DNA of 64,000 bases, from contig NC_015663.1 of the NCBI RefSeq assembly GCF_000215745.1, positions 3,720,001 through 3,784,000 on the forward strand, read 5' to 3'. The notes under the pieces are model-generated. The model did no database searches. It saw only the letters and a list, made by a program, of their open reading frames with translations, and was not told the DNA's origin. The position numbers and the translations under genes are program-made. This DNA is from Klebsiella aerogenes KCTC 2190 (GTDB taxonomy: Bacteria > Pseudomonadota > Gammaproteobacteria > Enterobacterales > Enterobacteriaceae). Below are positions 1 to 7,997 of the stretch, one piece after another. How positions within the stretch are numbered: the stretch's first letter is position 1; every line of letters starts with the position of its first letter.

Positions 1-1030
1 AGCCCATCTGCGCTAACCAGGACGCTGCTATCGGCGCGCGTATCTCATCATCGGAGACCAGCACAATCCGTGCTCCGCGTACGCTGGCATAATGATCGGT
101 TTCCTGCACCAGCTGGCCGCCGGGCGCATTCACGCTGTGCGGCAGATGGCCTGCGGCATACTCCTCGGGGCTGCGAACATCAAACAGATAGGTGGTGCGG
201 CTCGGCTGCTGTTGCCAGCGGGCTAAAGTCGGGGCATCAATGAAGGCCACGCCAGCGCGCTCGGCCAACTGCGTCACCGCAGCCACGCGCTGCGCTGAGG
301 CGCGGAAATCGGCGTCGTAGCGACGCTGTTGGCCGTGCTCGAGTTCCAGTCCGGCTAAGGTCCAGCCGATGGTACCGTTGCGCAGTGCGTATACCGGATT
401 GGCTAAGCCGGCATTGCGCAGCGATTGGGTACCGACAATGCTGCGGGTACGGCCGGCGCAGTTAACGATCACTGTCGTTTGCGCCGACGGCAGTAGGCCT
501 TCGATGCGTAACGCCAGCTCCCCGCCGGGCACGCTGATGCTGCCGGGAATATTCATCGTTTGATACTCATCGAAACGCCGCGCGTCGACCACCACGACCG
601 GCTGGGGACCCTCGATCAGCGCCTTCACTTCCTCGGCGCTCAACGAGGGCGTCTGGCGCTCGCTCTCTACCAGCTCGCCGAACGCTTTGCTCGGTGAGTT
701 AACGTCCTGAAAGAGCTCGCCGCCACTGCGCTTCCAGCCCGTCAGGCCGCCAGCCAGTAGCGCGACATCCTGATAGCCCCAGCGTTGCAGCCGTTCAAGG
801 GCCTGCTCCGCGAGACCTTCGCCGTTATCGTAGAGGGTAATCGGCGTCGTCAGGCGCGGCACGCGGCGAAAAATCTCCAGCTCCAGCTTGCTGAGCGGCA
901 AATTAGCGGCAAACAGCGGATGGTGAGTGGCAAATGCGGCCTCTTCGCGAACATCGATGAGCGCCACTTCCGCGCCATCGATCAGCGCCTGGCGCACCTC
1001 GGCTGGCTGGCGGTAATTGTAGTCAGGCAT
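1..1030 (-). CDS. multi-domain rhodanese (sulfurtransferase), 3' end cut by window edge
   Basis: The leftward frame opens with MPDYNYRQPAEVRQAL (start at 1030; an in-frame ATG at 1036 is an alternative) and runs without a stop to the window edge, giving at least 343 residues. Three rhodanese-like repeats can be seen. The first (about 10-105) and third (about 255 onward) lack a cysteine in the active-site loop. The middle one carries VNCAGRTRS with Cys191 in the catalytic position. Rhodaneses move a sulfane sulfur through a cysteine persulfide, so only the middle domain looks catalytic. The start overlaps the end of the upstream thiol dioxygenase gene by 8 bp, which implies translational coupling. 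Inference: it handles sulfur released from thiol oxidation. The C-terminal part is outside the window. Confidence 0.85.
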   Translation of the reverse strand, partial: MPDYNYRQPAEVRQALIDGAEVALIDVREEAAFATHHPLFAANLPLSKLELEIFRRVPRLTTPITLYDNGEGLAEQALERLQRWGYQDVALLAGGLTGWKRSGGELFQDVNSPSKAFGELVESERQTPSLSAEEVKALIEGPQPVVVVDARRFDEYQTMNIPGSISVPGGELALRIEGLLPSAQTTVIVNCAGRTRSIVGTQSLRNAGLANPVYALRNGTIGWTLAGLELEHGQQRRYDADFRASAQRVAAVTQLAERAGVAFIDAPTLARWQQQPSRTTYLFDVRSPEEYAAGHLPHSVNAPGGQLVQETDHYASVRGARIVLVSDDEIRAPIAASWLAQMG

Positions 1031-1628
1031 ATTCATTATCCTTTGAGAGATCCCAGATATTGGGCAAGTGACGGTTGGAGTAACCGGAGACGAAAGGTTT
1101 GGCGATCCCATCCGCGGTATAAACAGCACGCCGGACGCTGCCGATGTTAGCGCCGTAGACGTGAATACTGATTGAGACGTGGTCCGCGAGCGCATTACTC
1201 ACCCGATGAATATCGCCATCGCGGGATGAGACTTTTTCCACCTTGCCGGGTGAAAGCCGTTCAGCAGGGCCAGTGGCGATCGGCAAACCGCGTTCGTCGA
1301 GTCGGTAGCGCTGGTTCTCCTCCGCGCCGCGCAACATACCGATGGCTCCCCAGACCCGATGGTCATGAATCGGCGTCGATTGCCCCGGCCCCCAGACGAA
1401 GCTGACAATCGAAAAACGTTGGCCGGAATCGGCATGCAGCAAATACTGCTGATAGTGATGGGGATGCGGCAGGGTGTACTCTTCCGGCAACCAGTCGTCT
1501 TTTTGCACCAGCGCAGCCAGGCGCTCGGCGACGGCGTCGAGCAGGGTGGCCTCATCGGTAAACTGGCGATGCAGAGCATCAAGGTCTTGAATAAACTGGC
1601 GTAATTTTTCCACTCGCGGTGCAGTCAT
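1023..1628 (-). CDS. cysteine dioxygenase-family thiol dioxygenase (3-mercaptopropionate dioxygenase type)
   Basis: This 201-residue cupin belongs to the CDO_I family, non-heme Fe(II) enzymes that oxidise a thiol to a sulfinate with O2. The iron ligands are visible as His88 and His90 (TPIHDHRVWG) and His141 (DGDIHRVSN). A Ser154-His156-Tyr158 triad (SISIHVYG) matches the bacterial thiol dioxygenases. The residue that is an arginine in mammalian cysteine dioxygenase appears to be a glutamine here (HYQQYL, about residue 61), and an arginine follows at 166-167. That is the pattern of the 'Gln-type' bacterial enzymes that prefer 3-mercaptopropionate. Substrate choice is inferred. It diverges from the LysR gene across a 107-bp promoter region and overlaps the rhodanese downstream. 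Confidence 0.85.
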   Translation of the reverse strand: MTAPRVEKLRQFIQDLDALHRQFTDEATLLDAVAERLAALVQKDDWLPEEYTLPHPHHYQQYLLHADSGQRFSIVSFVWGPGQSTPIHDHRVWGAIGMLRGAEENQRYRLDERGLPIATGPAERLSPGKVEKVSSRDGDIHRVSNALADHVSISIHVYGANIGSVRRAVYTADGIAKPFVSGYSNRHLPNIWDLSKDNEYA

Positions 1629-1687
1629 GGTGGTTTCCTGTTGTCGGGACTGGTCATTACGCTAGCAAAGGCGTTAATATAATTAAA

Positions 1688-1725
1688 ATGCAATTTCCGC
1701 ATATATTAATATGCAAAAATCACAT
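1688..1725. promoter_or_regulatory. paired LysR-type operator candidates between the dioxygenase and LysR genes
   Basis: Two 15-bp elements with the T-N11-A geometry of LysR boxes lie in the divergent promoter. Positions 1688-1702 have ATGC, seven bases, GCAT (perfect arms). Positions 1711-1725 have ATGC, seven bases, ACAT. Their centres are 23 bp apart. The same element recurs twice before the monooxygenase operon. Binding by the neighbouring regulator is inferred. Confidence 0.5.
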
Positions 1726-1735
1726 TAAGGATTGT

Positions 1736-2629
1736 ATGCGTATCGATGACATTGATGCTCTGCTGGCTACCGTGCAGTTTTCCTCTCTGAATCAGGCGGC
1801 GGAATACCTTGGCATTACCCAATCGGCCATTACCCGTCGGCTTCAGCGTCTGGAGCAAACCCTCAATGTGACGCTGCTGGAGCGCCAGACCCGGCCCCTG
1901 ACGCTCACCGCCGCCGGACATCGGGTGTATGAGCAGTGCCTGAGCATTAAGCGGGAAACCAAAAAGCTGTACGGTCTGCTTGACCCGGAGGCGGAACCGC
2001 AGGGCGTTCTGCGACTCGGCGTGCCGCAGAGCGTGGCGGAAATCGCCCTCCAGCCGGCGCTGAGCGCGCTACGCCAGCAGTTCCCGGCCCTTGAGCCGCA
2101 GGTGACCTGTGGCTGGAGCGGGCTGCTGCAAAAAAGGCTGGAGAGCGTCGAACTGGATGGCGTGTTGGCGATGGGACCACAACAGCAGCGCTTTGCTGAC
2201 GGCTACAGCGGAAGGCTGCTGTGTCCGCTGGATATTGTGGTCATCGCGGCGAAAAGCTGGCGACTGCACGCCGGGGCGCTGCGCGACTGTGCGCAGCGAG
2301 GCTGGGTACTGAATCCCGACGGCTGCGGCCTGCGGGCCGGGCTAATCCGCGAACTGCAATCGCAGGGGCTGCGGCTTGCGCTGAACGTCGAGACCGCCGG
2401 CGCCCAGCTGCAAATCAGCCTGGTGGCGCAGGGACTGGGGCTTGGACTGGTGCCTCGCGCCGCGCTGGCCGCCAGCCCGTGGCGCGATGAAGTGGCCACG
2501 CTTGCGCTCGCGGATTTTCAGCCGGAAGTGCATCTGTGGCTGGTAAACGCGCAGAATCTGGCTAATCTGAGCCAGCCGCTGACTTTTTTTGCCGGAAAAA
2601 TTGTGCAGAAACTTAACGCATCTGATTGA
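1736..2629 (+). CDS. LysR-family transcriptional regulator of the sulfur module
   Basis: The protein has 297 residues with a winged helix-turn-helix at about 1-60 (FSSLNQAAEYLGITQSAITRRLQRLEQ) and a substrate-binding-like effector domain from about 90. The ATG at 1736 is chosen because MRIDDIDALLATV is the usual LysR beginning and an AAGGA sits just upstream; the frame is open further upstream, but that would add 39 residues untypical of the family. It sits between the leftward dioxygenase-rhodanese pair and the rightward monooxygenase-transporter operon, the usual place for a LysR regulator controlling both. The effector is unknown; a sulfur metabolite is likely from context. Confidence 0.85.
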   Translation: MRIDDIDALLATVQFSSLNQAAEYLGITQSAITRRLQRLEQTLNVTLLERQTRPLTLTAAGHRVYEQCLSIKRETKKLYGLLDPEAEPQGVLRLGVPQSVAEIALQPALSALRQQFPALEPQVTCGWSGLLQKRLESVELDGVLAMGPQQQRFADGYSGRLLCPLDIVVIAAKSWRLHAGALRDCAQRGWVLNPDGCGLRAGLIRELQSQGLRLALNVETAGAQLQISLVAQGLGLGLVPRAALAASPWRDEVATLALADFQPEVHLWLVNAQNLANLSQPLTFFAGKIVQKLNASD

Positions 2630-2650
2630 AAGATATCTATAAATTTTTAA

Positions 2651-2697
2651 ATGCTTATTCTGCATATTAAGTTATGATAAAAATGCATTTCGCTCAT
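2651..2697. promoter_or_regulatory. second pair of LysR-type operator candidates, upstream of the monooxygenase operon
   Basis: Positions 2651-2665 read ATGC, seven bases, GCAT (perfect arms). Positions 2683-2697 read ATGC, seven bases, TCAT. The centres are 32 bp apart, about three helical turns, so both would face the same side of the DNA. They match the pair at 1688-1725. Confidence 0.5.
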
Positions 2698-2714
2698 TAA
2701 GGGCCTGTGTATAG

Positions 2715-2754
2715 GGTAATGAAAACGCGCCGCCGCCGCGGCCCATTCATTACC
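2715..2754 (+). promoter_or_regulatory. 5'-leader hairpin before the monooxygenase gene
   Basis: GGTAATGAA (2715-2723) and TTCATTACC (2746-2754) form a perfect 9-bp inverted repeat around a 22-nt GC-rich loop. It ends 6 bases before the CCAGGAG ribosome site at 2761-2767 of the next gene. It could modulate translation or be an operator; no riboswitch class was recognised. Confidence 0.35.
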
Positions 2755-2773
2755 TTGCTACCAGGAGTTCTGT

Positions 2774-3859
2774 ATGAGCATTCAGTTTCTCGGCATGATC
2801 GGCCACCGCCTGTCGTCAGAAACCATCGCCCCGGTAGGGCCGATTTTTGACCGTGATTATATTGTGCGCTTCGCGCAAACACATGAAGCCGCGGGGTTTG
2901 ACCGTCTGCTGGTGGGGCATTGGTCCGATCAACCCGACGGCTTTTTGGTGACCGCGCTGGCGGGGTTGTCGACACAAAAGATAGCTTTCCTGCTGGCGCA
3001 CCGCCCCGGTTTTGTCTCGCCAACTCTCGCCGCGCGTAAATTTGCCACTCTTGAACATCTGCTTGGCGGCCGGCTGGCGGTACATATTATCAGCGGCGGC
3101 AATGATGCCGAGCAGCGCCGTGACGGCGACTATCTCGACCACGACCAGCGCTATGCGCGCACCGACGCCTTCCTCGATACCATCCGCAAAGTCTGGACCG
3201 CCGAACAGCCGGTGGACATCGACAATGATTTTTATCAGGCGCAACAGGCGTGGTCGGCGATTCGCCCGCTGCAGAAACCGCATATTCCCCTCTATTTCGG
3301 TGGCTCGTCGGAGGCGGCAATTACGGTTGCCGGTAAACACGCTAACGTCTTCGCGCTATGGGGGGAGTCGCTGGCGCAGACTGCGGAAACTATCCAGCGG
3401 GTACGGGCCGAAGCGGCAAAACATCAGCGCGAGATCGGTTTCAGCGTGTCGTTCCGGCCGATTATCGCCGATAGCGAAGCGGAAGCCTGGGAGAAGGCCG
3501 AGCATATTCTGCATGTCGCCACCGAGCGGGCGGCGCAGAACGACGGGGGCTTTAAAGCCAAGCCCGATAGCGTTGGCGCGCAGCGTCTGCGGGCTACGGC
3601 GGCGCAGGGCAAGGTGGTGGATAAACGCCTGTGGACCGGCATCGCGCAGCTGGTGGGCGGCGGCCACAACTCTACCGCGCTGGTCGGTACGCCGGAGCAG
3701 GTTGCCGATGCGCTGCTCGACTACTACGACCTCGGCGTGCGTAACTTCCTGATCCGCGGATTCGATCCGCTGAACGATGCGCAGGAGTATGGCAAAGCGC
3801 TACTGCCGATTACCCGCGAAAAAGCCGCGCTGCGCGCCGTGGCGGAGCGTGCATCGTGA
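2774..3859 (+). CDS. LLM-class flavin-dependent monooxygenase, SsuD-like
   Basis: The protein has 361 residues, near the length of alkanesulfonate monooxygenase SsuD, and is a bacterial-luciferase-like TIM barrel. Shared SsuD-type stretches are AHRPGFVSPTLAARKFATLEHLLGGRLA, here spanning about residues 75-102, then HIISGGNDAEQ, LDHDQRYARTDAFL and a C-terminal GTPEQVADALLDYYDLGVRNF. The family uses reduced FMN supplied by a partner reductase to cleave C-S bonds and release sulfite. No flavin reductase gene is in this operon, so reduced FMN must come from elsewhere. It is the first gene of a tight operon; its stop overlaps the next start by 4 bp. The true substrate (sulfonate, sulfone or sulfinate) cannot be read from sequence. 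Confidence 0.85.
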   Translation: MSIQFLGMIGHRLSSETIAPVGPIFDRDYIVRFAQTHEAAGFDRLLVGHWSDQPDGFLVTALAGLSTQKIAFLLAHRPGFVSPTLAARKFATLEHLLGGRLAVHIISGGNDAEQRRDGDYLDHDQRYARTDAFLDTIRKVWTAEQPVDIDNDFYQAQQAWSAIRPLQKPHIPLYFGGSSEAAITVAGKHANVFALWGESLAQTAETIQRVRAEAAKHQREIGFSVSFRPIIADSEAEAWEKAEHILHVATERAAQNDGGFKAKPDSVGAQRLRATAAQGKVVDKRLWTGIAQLVGGGHNSTALVGTPEQVADALLDYYDLGVRNFLIRGFDPLNDAQEYGKALLPITREKAALRAVAERAS

Positions 3860-5007
3860 GTCATCGCCCAATCGCAGATTGGCCACGGCAGCTTGCCGAG
3901 ATCCGCCAACTGATGGCGGAGGAGGCTGCCAGCCTTGATGCCAGCGGCGATTTTCCCCATCGCAATATTGACGTTCTGCGTCGACGCGGGTTTTTAAGCC
4001 TTGCCGTACCGCAGCAGTACGGCGGACCTGGTGCCAGTTTAGCCGAGCTGCAACAGGCTATCGCCGCCATCGCCTGGGGCGAACCGGCAACCGCGCTGAT
4101 TGTCTGCATGCAGTATCTGCATCATCTGCGGCTGGCGGAAAATACGCACTGGGCAGAGCCGCTACGCCAGCGCGTATTTGATGATGCGCTCACAAACGGC
4201 GGGTTGATGAATAGCCTGCGCGTCGAACCGGATCTGGGCTCTCCGGCGCGCGGCGGCCTGCCGCAAACGATAGCCAGCCGTAACAGCCGGGGCTGGCTGA
4301 TTAACGGCCACAAAATTTATACCACCGGTATCGAAGGATTGAGCTGGCTGGCGCTGTGGGCGCGCAGCGACGACAACCCGCCGCTGGTCGGTAGCTGGCT
4401 GGTTCCTGCCGACAGCGAGGGCATCAGCGTAGTGAAAAGCTGGGATCACCTCGGCATGCGGGCCACCGGCAGTCACGAGGTGGTGCTGAAAAACGTGCAG
4501 GTGTCCGCCGGGCACGCGGTAGACGTTTGGCCCACCGACGAGCCGCCCGCGCCGGACGCCGAACAATTTCATCTGTTTGCCAACCGTCATACGGCGCTAC
4601 TGGCGGCGATTTACGACAGCGTGGCCCGCGCGGCGCGCGACTGGCTTGTCGCGTGGCTGGGTGCGCGGGTCCCCGGCAATCTTGGACAAGCGCTTTCCAG
4701 CCTGCCGCGGGTACAGGAAAAAGTGGGGCAGATAGAGGGGCTGCTGCTGGTTAACCGCGCGCTGCTGGAGAATGCCGCGGAGCTGGGCTTTTCCGCTATT
4801 GAGGCCAATCTGGCGAAAGTCACTATCACCGATAACGCCATTCAGGCGGTCAATCTGGCGCTTGAACTCACCGGCAATCATGGTTTAAGCCGGCAACATC
4901 CTCTGGAACGCCACTATCGCAACGTCCTGTGCGGGCGGGTACATACGCCGCAGAACGACAGCGCGTGGCAGGCGGCGGGTAAACACGCTTTTCAACAACA
5001 AGGATAA
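3856..5007 (+). CDS. acyl-CoA dehydrogenase-like flavoprotein (SfnB/DszC-type monooxygenase)
   Basis: The protein has 383 residues with the acyl-CoA dehydrogenase fold: N-terminal helical domain (LRRRGFLSLAVPQQYGGPGASLAEL at about 37-61), beta domain (INGHKIYTTG, WDHLGMRATGSHEVVLKNV) and a C-terminal helical domain ending ELTGNHGLSRQHPLERHYRNV. The start is GTG at 3856 inside a GTGA overlap with the previous stop. Members that sit beside SsuD-like enzymes (SfnB, DszC and relatives) act as reduced-flavin monooxygenases or sulfur-scavenging oxidoreductases rather than as fatty-acid enzymes. The pairing with the LLM enzyme suggests two successive oxygenation steps on an organosulfur compound. 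This is inference from context. Confidence 0.75.
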   Translation: MSHRPIADWPRQLAEIRQLMAEEAASLDASGDFPHRNIDVLRRRGFLSLAVPQQYGGPGASLAELQQAIAAIAWGEPATALIVCMQYLHHLRLAENTHWAEPLRQRVFDDALTNGGLMNSLRVEPDLGSPARGGLPQTIASRNSRGWLINGHKIYTTGIEGLSWLALWARSDDNPPLVGSWLVPADSEGISVVKSWDHLGMRATGSHEVVLKNVQVSAGHAVDVWPTDEPPAPDAEQFHLFANRHTALLAAIYDSVARAARDWLVAWLGARVPGNLGQALSSLPRVQEKVGQIEGLLLVNRALLENAAELGFSAIEANLAKVTITDNAIQAVNLALELTGNHGLSRQHPLERHYRNVLCGRVHTPQNDSAWQAAGKHAFQQQG

Positions 5008-5012
5008 TTCAG

Positions 5013-5987
5013 ATGCGCATACCTCATTTTACCCGCATAGCCGGGGCGCTAATGCTATTGACGCTGAGCGGCTATGTTGCGGCTCAGGAAAGAATCACCC
5101 TGCGAATTGCCGATCAAAAAGGCGGCATGCGGTCGCAACTGGAAGCTGCTAACGCCTTGCAAAACCTCGCTTACGATATTAAATGGGCCGAGTTTCCTGC
5201 CGCCGCGCCGCTGGCTGAAGCGCTCAACGCCGGCGCGGTTGACGTGGGGATTATCGGCGATGCGCCGCTGCTGTTCGCGCTGGCGAACGGCGCGCCGGTA
5301 AAAGCGATTGCCGTCGATAAGAGCAACCCGGCGGGGACCGCCGTGCTGGTGCCGCCCGGCAGCGCGTTAAAAAGCGCGTCGGATCTAAAAGGTAAACGCA
5401 TTGCCACCGGTAAAGGATCGATTGGCCATTTTGTGGCGCTGAAAGCGCTGGAGCAGGCGGGTGTTTCGCCGAAGGATGTGCAGTGGGTATTCCTTGGCCC
5501 GGTGGATGCGAAAGTCGCGCTGCTTAACGGTTCGGTGGATGCCTGGGCGACCTGGGAGCCCTATACCACGCAGTTGGTGAAAACCGCCGAAGGGCAGATT
5601 CTGGTGAGCGGCAAAGGGCTGCTGCCGGGTAATACCTTCCTGGCCGCCACCGATAATGCGTTGAAGGATCCGCAAAAGCGCGCGGCGCTTCAGGATTATC
5701 TCACCCGACTGGCCGGCGCCGAGCGTTGGGCTTATGCCAATCTCGATAGCTATGGCAAAACGCTGGGGGAGATCATTCGCTTCCCGGCGGAGATCGCCCG
5801 CGCGCAGTTTGCCAACCGCCAGTCGCAGTGGCAGCGGCTGGACGCGCCGACGGTCGCCCAGCAGCAGTCGACGGCGGACTTTTATCTTGCTAACGGCCTC
5901 ATTCGCGCAAAGCTCGATGTAACGCCGACATTCGATAACGGCTTTAACGTGCCGGTCACGCCGGTTCATGCGGAGGCGGCGCCATGA
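5013..5987 (+). CDS. periplasmic substrate-binding protein, SsuA/aliphatic-sulfonate type
   Basis: The protein has 324 residues with a Sec signal peptide (MRIPHFTRIAGALMLLTLSG, cleavage after VAA-Q near residue 25). The mature part starts ITLRIADQKGG and shows SsuA/TauA-like stretches LNAGAVDVGIIGDAPLLFALANGAPVK, LKGKRIATGKGSIGHFVALKALEQAG and LLNGSVDAWATWEPYTTQL. It would capture a sulfonate-like or other organosulfur ligand for the ABC transporter encoded downstream. It starts 5 bp after the acyl-CoA-dehydrogenase-like gene and its end overlaps the next gene by 4 bp. Confidence 0.82.
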   Translation: MRIPHFTRIAGALMLLTLSGYVAAQERITLRIADQKGGMRSQLEAANALQNLAYDIKWAEFPAAAPLAEALNAGAVDVGIIGDAPLLFALANGAPVKAIAVDKSNPAGTAVLVPPGSALKSASDLKGKRIATGKGSIGHFVALKALEQAGVSPKDVQWVFLGPVDAKVALLNGSVDAWATWEPYTTQLVKTAEGQILVSGKGLLPGNTFLAATDNALKDPQKRAALQDYLTRLAGAERWAYANLDSYGKTLGEIIRFPAEIARAQFANRQSQWQRLDAPTVAQQQSTADFYLANGLIRAKLDVTPTFDNGFNVPVTPVHAEAAP

Positions 5988-7021
5988 TGACCACACGTTT
6001 TACCCGTCGTCGTTTCTTACAGTTTACCGGTGGCCTGGCGCTGGCCGGGACGTCTGTGCCGCTATGGGCTCACGATATGGCGGAGATGGCGAGCGGCGAT
6101 GAACATCCGGCGCTGCGTCTGGCGCAGCCTTACAAAATCAAGCTGGCGATTAACAAAAGCGCGGTGTGCCTGGCGCCGGTCGCCGTCGCGGAGCAGCAGA
6201 AGATTTTCAGTAAATATAATCTCGACGTGGAGTTTGTTAACTTCGGTAACTCGACGGATGTCCTGCTGGAAGCGATTGCCACCGGCAAGGCCGACGCCGG
6301 GGTAGGCATGGCGCTACGCTGGCTGAAGGCGCTGGAGCAGGGCTTTGACGTCAAACTTACCGCCGGAACGCACGGCGGTTGCCTGAATCTGCTGACAGCC
6401 AAAAACTCGCCTTTTGGCGCGCTGGAGAGTCTGAAAGGGCAAACCATTGGCGTTACCGATATGGCCGGGCCGGATAAAAACTTCTTCGCCATCTTGCTGA
6501 AACGCCACGGCATCGACCCGATAAGCGATGTGCAGTGGAAAGTCTATCCGGCAGACCTGCTCAGCGTGGCGTTGGATAAGCGCGAAATCGCCGCCATTAG
6601 CGGCAGCGAGCCCTTTAGCTATCGCCTGCTGGAAACCGGGAAATATCAGCTAATCGCCAGCAATATGACCGGCGATTACGCCAATCTGAGCTGCTGCGTG
6701 CTGGGCGTCAGCGGCACCCTTGCGCGCGATCATAAACCGGCGGCCGCCGCGCTTACCCAGGCGATTCTGGAAGCGCACAGCTATGCCGCCGCGCATCCGG
6801 AAAGCGTGGCGCAATCTTTTCTCGCCCATGCGCTAAATACCAACGAAGCGGAGGTGAGCGGCATTCTTCACGGCCAGGGGCACGGCCATCATGCGGTGGG
6901 CGAGGCTTTTGTTAAAGAGCTGACGCAGTATGCCGTGGATCTTCAGCGGGTACAGGTCATCAAACCGGGAACCGATCCTCATCAGTTTGCGGAGAGTATT
7001 TATGTCAACGTTTTCGCCTGA
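5984..7021 (+). CDS. second ABC substrate-binding protein, Tat-type signal
   Basis: The protein has 345 residues. The N-terminus TRFTRRRFLQFTGGLALAG has a twin-arginine motif, so it is probably exported folded or is a Tat lipoprotein-like precursor; no lipobox cysteine is evident. The body resembles the NMT1/TauA/CmpA binding-protein group (IKLAINKSAVCLAPVAVAEQQKIFSKYNLDVEFVNFG, then LEAIATGKADAGVGMALRWLKALEQGFDVKL). A histidine-rich stretch HGQGHGHHAVG lies near the C-terminus, which could bind a metal. It is clearly different from the preceding binding protein, yet both precede one permease/ATPase pair, so the transporter may serve two ligands. The start overlaps the previous gene by 4 bp. 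Confidence 0.75.
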   Translation: MMTTRFTRRRFLQFTGGLALAGTSVPLWAHDMAEMASGDEHPALRLAQPYKIKLAINKSAVCLAPVAVAEQQKIFSKYNLDVEFVNFGNSTDVLLEAIATGKADAGVGMALRWLKALEQGFDVKLTAGTHGGCLNLLTAKNSPFGALESLKGQTIGVTDMAGPDKNFFAILLKRHGIDPISDVQWKVYPADLLSVALDKREIAAISGSEPFSYRLLETGKYQLIASNMTGDYANLSCCVLGVSGTLARDHKPAAAALTQAILEAHSYAAAHPESVAQSFLAHALNTNEAEVSGILHGQGHGHHAVGEAFVKELTQYAVDLQRVQVIKPGTDPHQFAESIYVNVFA

Positions 7022-7997
7022 TCGCGCGCTCGCCCGACCGGGGCTCGGCGCTCTGCTCTGGACGGAGGGCGGGCTTGCCGCCGCGCTATGGCTGCTGGGC
7101 GGCCTGTTCACGCAGGCCTGGCCCGATGCCGGGCGGCGTTGGCCCTTTAGCGAGGAGTGGGCGCTGGCGCAGTTCACTCTCGGCGGCGGACTGCTGTTAC
7201 TGACGCTGAGTTACCGTTACTGGCGCCAGCGGGGCGCGCGTTTGCAGCGTGCCGGAAAATGGCTGGCGCTGCTGCCGGTGCTCTTCGCGCTATGGGAAGG
7301 GCTGACGGCCAAAACGGCGTTTTTGCCGGTGCCGTTTTTCGCTCCGCCGCAGGCGCTGGTTGAAGTGCTGCACGATGACTGGCCGCGGCTGCTTGATAGC
7401 CTGCTGCATTCGCTGGGGCTACTCGGGCTCGGGGTTCTGCTTGGCACCAGCTGCGGGTTTATCAGCGGGCTGGCGATTGGCTGGTCTCAGCGTATTAGTT
7501 ATTGGGTACATCCGGTTTTACGCCTGCTGGGGCCGGTGCCTTCCACCGCGCTGCTGCCGCTATGCCTGTTTATCTTTCCTTCAAGCTTCGGCGCTAGCGT
7601 GTTTTTGATCGCGCTCAGCACCTGGTTCCCGGTCACGGTATTGACCTGGTCCGGGGTCATCGGTATCGATAAAGCGTGGTATGACGTGGCGCGAACGCTG
7701 GGAGCCAGCCAGCGATTTCTGATCCTGCGCGTGGCGATCCCCGCCGCGCTGCCGAACGTGTTTGTCGGCTTGTTTATGGGGCTTGGCGCGTCGTTTTCGG
7801 TGCTGATTGTCGCCGAAATGGTCGGCGTCAAATCCGGGATCGGTTTTTATCTGCAATGGGCGCAGGGCTGGGCGGCCTATCCGAATATGTACGCGGCGCT
7901 ATTCGTGATGGCGTTGTTATGTTCCGGCCTGATTAGCGGGCTATTTATGATTCGCGATCGGCTGTTGAGCTGGCAGCGCGGAGGGATGCAATGGTAA
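7002..7997 (+). CDS. ABC transporter permease, SsuC-like, with extra N-terminal membrane segments
   Basis: The protein has 331 residues. The start at 7002 (MSTFSPDRALARPG) is chosen because GGAG lies 8 bases upstream. The first ~100 residues add two or three hydrophobic segments (LAAALWLLGGLFTQAW, FTLGGGLLLLTLSYRYW, WLALLPVLFALWEGL) before the standard SsuC/TauC-type permease core, which ends with the inner-membrane EAA-type loop GIDKAWYDVARTLGASQRFLILRVAIPAALPNVFVGL. It forms the membrane channel with the ATPase that follows. It overlaps the binding-protein gene by 20 bp and the ATPase gene by 7 bp. Confidence 0.85.
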   Translation: MSTFSPDRALARPGLGALLWTEGGLAAALWLLGGLFTQAWPDAGRRWPFSEEWALAQFTLGGGLLLLTLSYRYWRQRGARLQRAGKWLALLPVLFALWEGLTAKTAFLPVPFFAPPQALVEVLHDDWPRLLDSLLHSLGLLGLGVLLGTSCGFISGLAIGWSQRISYWVHPVLRLLGPVPSTALLPLCLFIFPSSFGASVFLIALSTWFPVTVLTWSGVIGIDKAWYDVARTLGASQRFLILRVAIPAALPNVFVGLFMGLGASFSVLIVAEMVGVKSGIGFYLQWAQGWAAYPNMYAALFVMALLCSGLISGLFMIRDRLLSWQRGGMQW

